A stretch of 64,000 nt of DNA from Psettodes erumei (taxonomy: Eukaryota > Chordata > Actinopteri > Pleuronectiformes > Psettodidae): NCBI GenBank assembly GCA_016785225.1, contig JAFBJZ010000457.1, positions 1 to 64,000 on the forward strand. Reading direction: 5' to 3'. The notes beneath the pieces were generated by a model, which did not search any database, was not told the origin of the DNA, and saw nothing but the letters and a program-made list of their open reading frames with translations. The translations under genes were made by a program, and so were the position numbers. Shown one piece after another: positions 9,961 through 19,021 of this stretch. The stretch's first letter is position 1, and each line of letters opens with the position of its first letter.

Positions 9961-12900
9961 GACCTCCGGCATCCTGTCCGCTCCGCCGGCTGCCTCCTCA
10001 CCTGCTCCTGCACCATCGGCTGTACCTCCGGGACCGTCTACTCCCTCGCCCCGAGAACCGTACATCCCGATCCCAGCCAGGTACACGGGGGACCTAGGGG
10101 CGTGCGCGAAGTTCCTGCACCAGTGTGCCCTGGTGTTTAGCAAGCCGGCTACCTACGCCACCGACCAGTCAAAGGTGGCGTTTATCATGAGTCTTTGTGC
10201 CGGCAAAGCCTCCTCATGGACACAAGCCCTCTCTGTGCCTAGATTACCAAGAGTTCACAGTAGAGATGTGGAGGGTTTTTGATCACCCGGTCAGGGGGAA
10301 GGAGGCAGTGAGCCGGCTCTTGTCACTCCGCCAGGGCACGGATTCCGTCTCCCAGTACGCACTGGACTTCCGCATTTTAGCCACAGAGTGCGGCTGGGAT
10401 CAGGCAGCTCTGCAGGGCATCTTCCTGAGGGGGTTGTTGGATGAGCTCTGGGACAAGCTAGCAGCTAGAGACAAAACGGGCTGGCTAGAGGAGCTCATCC
10501 AGTTAGCCAATCGACTCAGGGAGAGACAGAGGGAGAAGGGGGAGGAGCGGAAGCCCCGGGGGTTCGCTACAACCGCCAGTCCTTCCCAGCAGCCTGCCAA
10601 AGCGACGGAGTACACCGGTGGTCACCCCGCAGAGACTACATATCCACGACCCAGTGCAGATGAGCCCATGCAGCTGGGACGGACCCAACTGTCGTTTGCC
10701 GAGCAACAACGCCGCAGCCTCCTGGGACTATGCTTTTATTGCGGCCAGGGGGGACACCTCCAGGCCGGGTGTCCGGACTTACCGCAGCGGCGGCGCTCTC
10801 CAACCAGCAAAGTTCCAGAGAGACCGGCCTGCCCAGTCCTCGTCCTCCCTGGAAAGCAAAAGGATCCACGCTGAAGGTATGTTGCACTGGCCGGGTGCGG
10901 ACCAGCCTTGCTTGGTCTTTAGCAAGGACCAGGCCCTCTCCCTGCCACCCCACAGACCTTATGATCGCGCCATTGAGCCATTGGGCCCCTCTCCCTTCCA
11001 GGAGACTTTATAAACTCTCCAAGCCGGAGAGGGAAGCAATGAAGGCGTACCTCCGAGATTCCCTGGCCGCTGGTCTCATCCGGTCCTCATCATCACCCCT
11101 GGGGGTGGGAGCCTTCTTTGTGGAAAAGAAGGACGGCTCCCTGTGCCCCTGCATAGATTACACCGGGCTGAACGAGATAACAGTCAAGAATAAATATCCA
11201 CTACCACTACTGGACTCCGCTTTTGCCCCTCTTCATGACGCGGCTATCTTTACAAAATTGGACCTACACAATGCATATCACTTGGTAAGAATTAGGGAGG
11301 GTGATGAATGGAAGACGGCTTTCAATACTCACCTGGGACATTTCGAGTACCAGGTAATGCCTTTTGGCCTGACCAATGCCCCAGCAGTTTTTCAGGCTCT
11401 AGTTAACAATGTTCTCCGGGACATGCTGAACCGGTTTGTCTTTGTGTACCTAGATGACATTTTGATTTTCTCACATAGCAAGGAGGCTCATGTAACACAT
11501 GTCAGGGCAGTCTTACAGAGACTTCTGGAGAACAAGCTATTTGTCAAGGCAGAGAAGTGCGAGTTCAGCATCCTGTCTGTTTCTTTCCTGAGGTTCGTTC
11601 TTAAGCGGGGCCAACTAGAGTCTGATTCGGCCAAAATCCAAGCAGTCCTGGAGTGGCCGGTCCCCTCCATGCGCAAGCACCTCCAACGGTTCCTGGGGTT
11701 CACCAACTTCTACAGACGTTTCATTAAGAACTATAGTAGGTTGGCAGCCCCAGTCACCCAGCTCACGTCCACCAAGGCGGCCTTCAAATGGTCCCCAGCA
11801 GCACAGGAGGCGTTCGAGACCCTCAAAGAGAGGTTCTCGAGTGCCCCTGTGCTGGTACACCCAGATCCCCACCTACAGTTCATCATGGAGGTCAACGCCT
11901 CAGACTCCGGAGTGGGGGCAGTCCTGTCCCAATGGTCCCCAGACGACCAGAAACTCCACCCCTGCGCATTCTTCTCTCGACGTCTTTCCCTGGCCAAGCT
12001 GAATTATGACGTGGGAAACAGGGAGCTGCTGGCCGTGGTACTGGCATTGCAGGAGTGGAGACACTGGCTGGAGGGCGCAAAACACCCATTTGTCGTCTGG
12101 ACAGACCACAAAAATCTGTCCTACCTGCGCTCCGCCTGGAGGCTGAAACCACGTCAGGCGCGGTGGGCCCTACTCCTGGGTAGGTTCAATTACACCATTA
12201 CCTACCGCCCGGGCTCCCGTAATACCAAGCCTGATGCATTATCCCAACAGTTCTCGCCCACAGGGGAGGAGGCCCCTGCGGAGACCATTGTCACATCATC
12301 CTGTGTGGTTGGGGCGGCCAGGTGGGAGATTGAGCAGGCAGTCCAGGAGGCCCTCCGGGGGCAGGCCATTCCCACAGACTGCCCAGAGGGTCGGGTTTTC
12401 GTCCCTGCCCCGGTGAGATCGTCGGTGCTACAGTGGGCCCATGATTCGAAGCTGGCTTGCCACCCCGGCTACCATAGGACTCTAACCATGCTTTGACAGA
12501 GGTTCTGGTGGCCGTCCATGTCTGCCAACTCCCATGAGTATGTCCTGGCCTGCTCCATCTGCGCCCGCAGCAAACCCTCTCACCAGGCCCCGGCTGGTCT
12601 TCTCCGCCCATTACGATACCTCACCATCCCTGGTCCCATGTTGCCGTGGGGGCGTTGACCAGTCTCTCCTCTGGGTACCAGACCAACGGCCAGACGGAGC
12701 AGGCAAATCAGGACTTGGGGTCGGCCCTACAGTGCGTGGCTTTCCGGCTACGGACTTCTTGGTCCACACTGGTCAGCTCAGCCACAGGTATGTTCCCCTT
12801 CATGGTCTCCCAGGGTTTTCAGCCTCCCCTGTTCCCGAGCCAGGAGTGTGAGGTTGCGGTACCCTTAGTACGAGGCCACGTACGTTGTGCCCACCAAATC

Positions 12901-13420
12901 TGTTGGGAAGCCCGGGCAGCCCTGACGCGAACGGCGGAGCGCAACAGACGCTTGGCGGACCATCACAGAACCCCTGCTCTGGAGTACAAGGTCGGGCAAG
13001 AGGTTTGGCTCTTGTCACGCGACCTCCTGCTACAGACCGAGTCGCGCAAATTTACCCCCAGATATATCGGCCCCTACACCATTGAGCACATCGTAAATCC
13101 TGCAGCGGTCGAATTAAACCTCCCCCCAGCTCTGAAAATCCACCCCACTTTCCATGTGTCCCTGCTGAAACTGGTCACGAAGAGCTGGGTGGGGGGCACT
13201 CAGGGGTCACCCGGTATTTACCGTCTGCCGCCTGTTGGACATACGCAGACGCAGCCGCGGTTTCCAGTACCTCGTGGACTGGGAGGGGTACGGTCCAGAG
13301 GAGAGGTGTTGGGTCAGCAAGAGCCTTATCCTGGACCCAGCGCTGCTTGCTGACTTCTACCGGGAGTTCCCGGATAAGCCCGGGTAGACCGCCAGGGGGT
13401 GTCCATTGAGGGGGGGATAC
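9960..13420 (+). mobile_element. degenerate Ty3/gypsy retrotransposon body with chromodomain
   Basis: In order: gag in two frames (frameshift near 10240) with a CCHC zinc knuckle (CFYCGQGGHLQAGC) near 10735-10776; reverse transcriptase from about 11010 with YLDD at 11447-11458; RNase H from about 11830; the integrase zinc-binding region at about 12430-12580; a short integrase remnant (GYQTNGQTEQ) near 12670; a C-terminal region; and a chromodomain (YLVDWEGYG) near 13265. The polypurine tract at 13408-13417 abuts the 3' LTR. Inactivating features seen: no protease between gag and reverse transcriptase; Asn (codon 11894-11896) where RNase H normally has its first Asp; a TGA at 12494-12496; loss of most of the integrase core; and several frameshifts. 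It belongs to the chromovirus group of LTR retrotransposons. Confidence 0.9.
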
Positions 13421-13752
13421 TGTGATGGCTCAGGATGGGCGTGGCTTTCCAGTTTGCCTCTCCCTCTCTTCTCCACCCCCATAAAAGCCCTGCTCCCCCG
13501 ACACTTGGTGCCAGATGATTGCCCTGCAACATCCCACGTTCTTTGTTCTCCTCGAGCCCACGGCTACGTCCTCAACCACGTCTGCATCCTTGACCACGAT
13601 CCTGACCGCAGTTATGTCCTCGTCCATGTCCCTGAAGAGGCGGCGCCAGCACACCACGCCAGCGACACCACGCCAGCGACACCACGTGGGCGACTCTTCG
13701 GGAATACCCTTGCGCTGATTTCTCACTTGGAATCAATAAAAACTTGTACCAG
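13421..13752 (+). repeat. 3' LTR of gypsy element
   Basis: It starts TGTGATGGC immediately after the polypurine tract and matches the 5' LTR. About 100 bases present in the 5' LTR before the CATAAAAG box are missing here. AATAAA lies near 13735, followed by ACTTGTACCAG. The right edge is set where similarity to the coiled-coil exon begins (about 13753). A target-site duplication could not be seen. Confidence 0.7.
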
Positions 13753-13921
13753 AGACAGAGACTCCCTCGATCAAATGAACGCGGCCCTGATGGAGAAGCA
13801 GCTGGAGTGGACGGAGCGAGAGGGGGACATGGAGGAGAGGATGGAGGAGATGGAGACGAGAAAATCTCGTAAGAAGAGAGGCTGGTTCCGAAGGCTGTTG
13901 ACCTGCTCTGGTCCCAAATGA
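13753..13921 (+). pseudogene. duplicated 3' end of the coiled-coil gene
   Basis: The segment encodes a close copy of the last 55-60 residues of the 14876-15522 exon: DQMNA...LMEKQ, then a Met/Glu-rich helix and the same basic end KSRKKRGWFRR with the same SGPK stop. It follows the gypsy LTR directly and has no upstream exon. It is a truncated tandem relative. Confidence 0.7.
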
Positions 13922-14099
13922 ACATTCCCCCCATAATCTACAAAATGATGAATAAAATTAACTTGAGCATTTGAAAATGAGATGGGTCTCTTGGATCAAA
14001 TCAACAGTGGCAAAAATACGACAGGTTTGAAATTTTCATGTGCGTGTTCTACATTGTGCTCGGTAACTGTGAAGTGCTGCATTGTCACGGTTGTGACAA

Positions 14100-14475
14100 T
14101 CGCAACAGCAGAAGCTGCAGCCGCGGCCACAGCCACAGCAACAGCAACAGCAGCAGGAGAAGATGCTTTGGGAGGAGCCGCAGTGGCCACAGCAGCGGCA
14201 GCACCAGCCACAGCACCAGCCGCAGCAGCCGCAGCAGCAAAGGAATGTGCTGTGGGAGGATCCGCAGCGGCCACTTGTGCTGCTGCAGCGGCCAAAACAA
14301 CAGAAGTCACAGCTGCAGCAGCTGCAGCAGCAAAAGAAGATGCTAAGGGAGGAGCCGCAGTGGCCGAAGCAGCAGCAGCAGCTGCAGTCACAGCAGCAGA
14401 AGAACATGCAGAGGGAGGAGCAGAAGCAGTTGCACCAGCAGTAGGAGCCACAGCTGCAGAAAAACATGCTGAGGG
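14100..14475 (+). repeat. CAG/GCA-rich imperfect tandem repeat, possible Gln-rich exon
   Basis: The array contains five spaced versions of a (K/N)-x-(L/M/Q)-(W/R)-E-(E/D) unit, some continuing with PQWP or PQRP. They begin near 14160, 14248, 14338, 14401 and 14461, joined by Gln-rich linkers. In one frame it reads as a Gln-rich polypeptide with a TAG at about 14443. A second frame is Ala-rich and open for 191 codons (13982-14557), and a third is Ser/Arg/Cys-rich. The Gln frame, with charged helix-forming units, looks most like the coiled-coil exons downstream, but no clean splice joins them. Several open frames are expected from CAG-type repeats. Confidence 0.5.
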
Positions 14476-14513
14476 AGGAGAATGTGTCTCATACAGGGGT
14501 ACGCTGTGTGGGC

Positions 14514-14708
14514 GAACCAGCTGGAGGGACTCGTGTCTGAAAATGCATGTCTGGTGAAGCAGTTGGCGAAGACTGTGAACCACTATGGCCTGTGCTCACG
14601 CAGACTTGAGCAGGCAGAGAATTTCATTGAGTACCTTAAATTCCGGCTGAATGAAGCTCGCCGTGCCCGGACAAACCCTGGAGGAGATGTTACCGTTACT
14701 GCTGCTGT
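14514..14708 (+). CDS. coiled-coil protein exon a (unrecognised family)
   Basis: The exon is open from about 14514 (after an AG in GCGAACCAG) to a GTGAGT donor after ACTGCTGCT at 14708. It encodes a heptad-like helix beginning QLEGLVSENACLVKQLAKT and continuing with RRLEQAENFIEYLKFRLNEA. A related sequence lies at 15567-15660, just after the next exon, which indicates tandem duplication of this exon type. The frame differs from that of the Gln-rich repeat just upstream, so either a splice is missed or this copy is broken. The function is unknown. Confidence 0.5.
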
Positions 14709-14875
14709 GAGTAGAGTTTGTGCTTCAAGTCAGTGATTGTTATTGTTGTTGCTGTTCAGTCTCATGTTTGTTCTTACATTATTTCTACTTTAAATATGTG
14801 TATTTTTTGCAGGAGTGTTTTATTAGTGTTTTCCACCTCTTTGTATTTCTTGCATGGCCTGATCCTCTAAGCAGC

Positions 14876-15522
14876 AGATGGACCAACACATTGGGCTGGA
14901 CACAGTGGACCAGGATATGCAGACCGACCTACACAGCAAATCGGCAGAGGAGGACCCGTGCGAGCAAGCTGCGTCAGCTCTGAAGGAGCAAGCACATGCA
15001 AGTCTTCAGAGCCAGGTGGAGCAGCTGAAAGACCAGGTCAGTAATCAGCAGGTCCTGATTGCTCGGCAGGAAACAGCGACCGTGGAGCTCAAGGTGGAGC
15101 TCCAGAAAAAGACTGAGGCCGCTGAAAAGTCAGAGCAGCAGATACAACAGCTCAAAAACGATCTGATCAGGACCAGCGAGGAAGCTCGGCAGGAGGCCGA
15201 GAAAACTCAAGCCCCCTATGGTGCTCAGCTCCAATTTCTGAGGGATCAGAATGCTGACCTGGAAGCCGCCCAGAAGAAAGCAGCAGAGGAGCTGCAGGTC
15301 TGCCAGAGACGGTGGCAGGAGGAACAGGATTCTCTCCTGGCTTCCCTCGATCAAATGAACGCGACCCTGATGGAGAAGCAGCAGGAGTGGACGGAGCGAG
15401 AGAGGGACATGGGGGCCAGGATGGAGGAGCTCGTCGAGAGGATGGAGGAGATGGAAAAGAGAAAATCTCGTAAGAAGAGAGGCTGGTTCCGCAGGCTGTT
15501 CACCCGCTCTGGTCCCAAATGA
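14876..15522 (+). CDS. coiled-coil protein terminal exon b (unrecognised family)
   Basis: One exon open for about 215 residues, preceded by a pyrimidine-containing AG acceptor (CCTCTAAGCAG). It is almost wholly predicted coiled coil, with regular Leu/Ala/Gln/Glu heptads such as SQVEQLKDQVSNQQVLIARQ. It ends in a Met/Glu-rich helix and a strongly basic, aromatic tail (KSRKKRGWFRRLFTRSGPK). No enzyme motif, signal peptide or transmembrane segment is seen. The last 55-60 residues are duplicated at 13753-13921. It probably joins exon a at 14514-14708. I do not recognise the family. The basic tail could bind membrane or nucleic acid, which is only a guess. Confidence 0.55.
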
Positions 15523-15559
15523 ACACCCCCCCCCATAATATACAACATTATTAATAATT

Positions 15560-15700
15560 GTACCAGCTGGAGGGACTCATGCTTGACAACGTCTCTCTGG
15601 CAAAGCAGCTGACGGAGACTCAGGACCAGCAGATCCGGGCAGATCTCTTCTGCAACTGGTTAGTGGACCAACACGCCGCAACATGTCCGCTTGGAGGATA
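15560..15700 (+). pseudogene. second copy of coiled-coil exon a (fragment)
   Basis: The sequence after TTGTACCAG encodes QLEGLMLDNVSLAKQLTET and a further short helix, parallel to exon a at 14516. It fades into AT-rich DNA with no following exon b. It shows that the coiled-coil gene was tandemly arrayed. Confidence 0.55.
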
Positions 15701-16085
15701 AAAGTTATCAAAAATTAAAAAGGTTCAAGTACAGTATATCTCAAATACTTGAAAAAATGCCTTACTGTACTATGTCATGTTAATGTAAAAAATAAATATG
15801 CTAAAAACATCAAATAATGGTGCTTTATTATGACTCCATAGGACAAAAGATGTCAATAATAATAATGTATGGAAATGCAACAAAATGTAAAAAAAATTTG
15901 ATACTAAAAATGCCAAAAACATCAAAAAATAGTTCTGTATGAACACAGAAACGCCTGTACTCCTTAAAAATTCTAAAAACATAGGCCCTATGTTAGTAGG
16001 ATTTTTAATACAGGAGTTTCAAATGTGAGGGAGTATTTTAAACTGCTGTGTTACGTAGACTTATATGAACGACAACATATCTAAT
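15701..16085. other. AT-rich junction DNA
   Basis: AT-rich sequence with no gene features. It separates the insertion island from the next il4r unit, whose homology starts near 16090-16135. Confidence 0.5.
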
Positions 16086-16282
16086 CTTACCATCGAAAAG
16101 GGAGTATTCCGTTTCCTGTGAGCTAGTGGCGCAACAAGTCCAGTATTACCTCCCATATCAGGAAGGCTGTGAGACTCTGGAGTAAGTACTACTGTAAGTA
16201 GTGAACTGAACTGCTCGAAAACAGGGCGCAGTTGAGTCAGACCGCTGTTTTCGAGGAAATAAATGGATTGAATCGCTTGAGC

Positions 16283-17431
16283 ATGGAGATAAACAGGTAT
16301 TCCACATTACTGGAAAAATGTCTGAATTATTACATTTGTGTGAGTTAAGGAAAAAAAAAAAAGCTGTTGCTGTGTTTGCTTTCAGGCGTGTTCGCGGTAG
16401 GATATATTTCATCCTTCTATGTGATTATATTTGATTCATGTTTTATTTAACCCATTTCCTCTGTGTTCAGCACAAAGGGGTCACTGGCAGACAGGAGCAG
16501 TGGGACCCTTGAGCAAAGCAGTGGAATCAGCACTGGCTCCTCTTGTCTCAGTTATGTTAACAAAGAGCCTACTGACAATATGTCCAGTGTCCATGATGCC
16601 CTTAGCAAAGCCTTCCCCAATATCAGCCCAATATCACTTTTGACAACCAGCCTGCTTACAGACACAAAGAAAGATCATCCTTGTGGTGCCGCAGCCAGTG
16701 ACGTGACTGCTGGATTGGCAGCCTTTGAAAATAAAACCTATACCATTCCCATTCCAAACTGCTCTTATCAGATTCTGACGGAGGGCTCTGAAGTGCAGAG
16801 ACAGGCTGGAATATTGTGTGTCTCTGAATACCATCCTAGTGAGGGTGACATGGTAACCTGTCTCGACCAACAGGGACCAGCTTGTCCGCTCCTCAGTTTT
16901 CCACCGGTGATTTCATCTTTCATGCTGTCAGACATGTCATATCAGCAGTGTGATGTAAATTCTGGGGAACTGTCAAATACGGAAGACTCCAGTTTGTCCT
17001 CTATCTCTAGTAGCACCAACACAACCGCTTCATATGAACCTGTGTCCACAGTTGAGGCTATGTGCGATGAGGTGGTCAGTGGTGCGTCAAAGCCAAATGA
17101 GGTCATCATATGTGATGACAATCCCTGCTACGGCTGTTCGCCTGCAGCCTCACTCAGTTGTCCTCTGGTGGATGACGACTACCAGCCATTTCAGACTCTT
17201 GTGGGGCAGCCCGGTGTTTTCTTTCCAGAGCAGAGAAGTGGTGAGAAAGAGAAGCATTTGGACAAATATCCAGTGGAATCATTCACCAAGATCCCTCCAG
17301 TGATCCCAGGTTTCATGAACAATGTCCAGGGTGGCCAGTGTCTCTCTGAGCTCCAAAGACCTTTTCATGCTTTGATCTCTGCCAACCAGCCTGCGCCAAT
17401 AATCACAGACAGCAGCTATCAAAGCGTGTAG
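16283..17431 (+). pseudogene. il4r: il4r-like copy 3: signal-peptide region fused to the cytoplasmic-tail exon
   Basis: Sequence equivalent to exon 1 (ATG at 16283, donor after 16296) and the first 28 or so bases of exon 2 (from 16386) runs at about 16414 straight into the intron that precedes the last exon. Exons 3-9 are lost. The last exon (16471-17431) is complete and open for about 319 residues. It differs from the complete copy by point changes, including a Cys in place of the Trp at the splice junction. The tail keeps the EYHPS, YQPFQ and SYQSV tyrosine motifs. It lacks the ligand-binding domains, the transmembrane segment and Box1, so it cannot be a receptor. I infer a deletion product between tandem units. 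Confidence 0.8.
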
Positions 17432-17940
17432 TGCTGAATTATATTATATTCACTTTTTCCATTGACTCTTGTGTCATTTCTGCATCTTGAAATAATGTTG
17501 GTTTAGAGATCTCGAGGACGTGAGAGAGGGAGAGGATGATATAGGAGACAGAGAATGTGCAAAAGAATCTCACCTTAAGATCCATTTATTTGCTGTTCCG
17601 AATGTTTTGAGTGACAACGTCTGCCGAGGAAGATCATGTGAAATGACTGAAAGATCCAGAGCAGTTCTTCAATGGACCTTGAGTTAAAAGTGTTTTCTCA
17701 GTCATGGTATGACACTTGTGCAGCTTAAGAGCAAGTAATTTGTGAATATTTTTGAACTGTGTGCAGTTTTTAGATTGTGTGTTTTGTTGGTTTTCATGTG
17801 AAACATCCATAAGGTTAGTACATTACATTATTTATATAAATTATATTTATAAATTATTATTGTATATGTATATAAAATTTGAATGCAGTTGTTTTGAGAA
17901 AAAGACTTTCAATGTATGTTTTCTAGAAATGTTATAACAA

Positions 17941-18155
17941 AAACAAACATGGAAGAAATTATCAGTGACAGTTTGACTGCTAATGTGATGTACTATAAAA
18001 AAGGAGACACGGGAAAGGTAGGAGCAATGTCCTCGGCACTGTATGAGACTGAGATCATTTGTCCTGGAGATGTGGACACGTGCACGGGCATTTAATTTCT
18101 CATTTGCCCATGCCAGGTCCACAACCTTTTCAAACCAACAACCATCGATGGTCTG
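17941..18155 (+). pseudogene. displaced il4r D2 exon fragments (second occurrence)
   Basis: A near-identical counterpart of 2693-2907: the exon 5 tail, intron and exon 6 head lie downstream of a tail exon. Point differences include changes in the exon 5 part (ATGGAAGAAATT against ATGGACGACATT). The 3' UTR of copy 3 lies before it (17432-17940). Confidence 0.8.
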
Positions 18156-18780
18156 GGTACAGCTGCAGTCAGATTTGTGCATGTTTATCTGACATGTTTA
18201 AAGTTTTAATCCGCTCATGATGAATCCTTCTATTTAAAATGTTGTTTTAAATGCTGAGAGGACCACACTAAAGTCTGTCATAAATGAATCAAGCTTTTGG
18301 AAAAGTTTGATTTTGCTCAAAGAGTCATAACAAGAGTAATTGTCTGTGTGCCCCCAATTTGGCCATTAATCCAGAATCTGTAAAAAAAAAAAAAAAAAAA
18401 AAAGTAAAAAGATATATGATATATAAGATATATATAAGATATATGATATCAGAAGTGAGTGCTTTCTGTCTTCCTCAGTAGCCCAAGTTGACGTTCACAA
18501 GCTGGTTCAGAGAGAATTTCTTTCTCATTGCTCTTCTCTGGAACTGCTGAGGCACTATCTCCGTCAGAAGAAGTATTTTTGTAAATTTGTAAATCACGTT
18601 GTAAAAGTATGCAATTTGTAAAATAAATAAATAAATAAATGAACCGCTTGAAAATCAGACGAAAATTGAGATGGGACGTTTCACTTGCACGTCAACGGCC
18701 TGCCTACATAGAGTTATGTGAACTAGATAGCCACCCCCGACAAATACGCCAGGCGCGGACACGCGATTCTTCGTTGATCA
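18156..18780. other. spacer upstream of the complete il4r
   Basis: Counterpart of 2908-3500. It has a longer poly(A) run (18381-18402) and an extra (AAAT)n-like run near 18622-18642. It probably contains the promoter and the start of the 5' UTR of the complete gene, but no core element is clear. Confidence 0.5.
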
Positions 18781-19021
18781 GCTGCGACCAGTGAGATGCC
18801 TGCGTGCACTTCTATGTCTTTCTGTTTTCACCAGTTCAAGGGCGCGTTTCCCGTGAACTGGTGGCGCAACATTTCCAGTATTACTTCCCATATCAGGAAG
18901 ACTGTGAGACTGTGGAGTCCAACTGTAAGTAGCGACGCAGCAAAGTCAACTGCTCGAAAACAGGGCGAGGATGAGTCGGACCGCTGTTTTCGAGGAAACA
19001 AATGGATTGAATCGTTTCGGC

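Noticed and set aside
13982..14557. 191-residue Ala-rich frame across the CAG/GCA repeat
   Set aside because: It begins with non-repetitive unconvincing sequence and owes its length to stop-free GCA repeats. The Gln frame is more protein-like.
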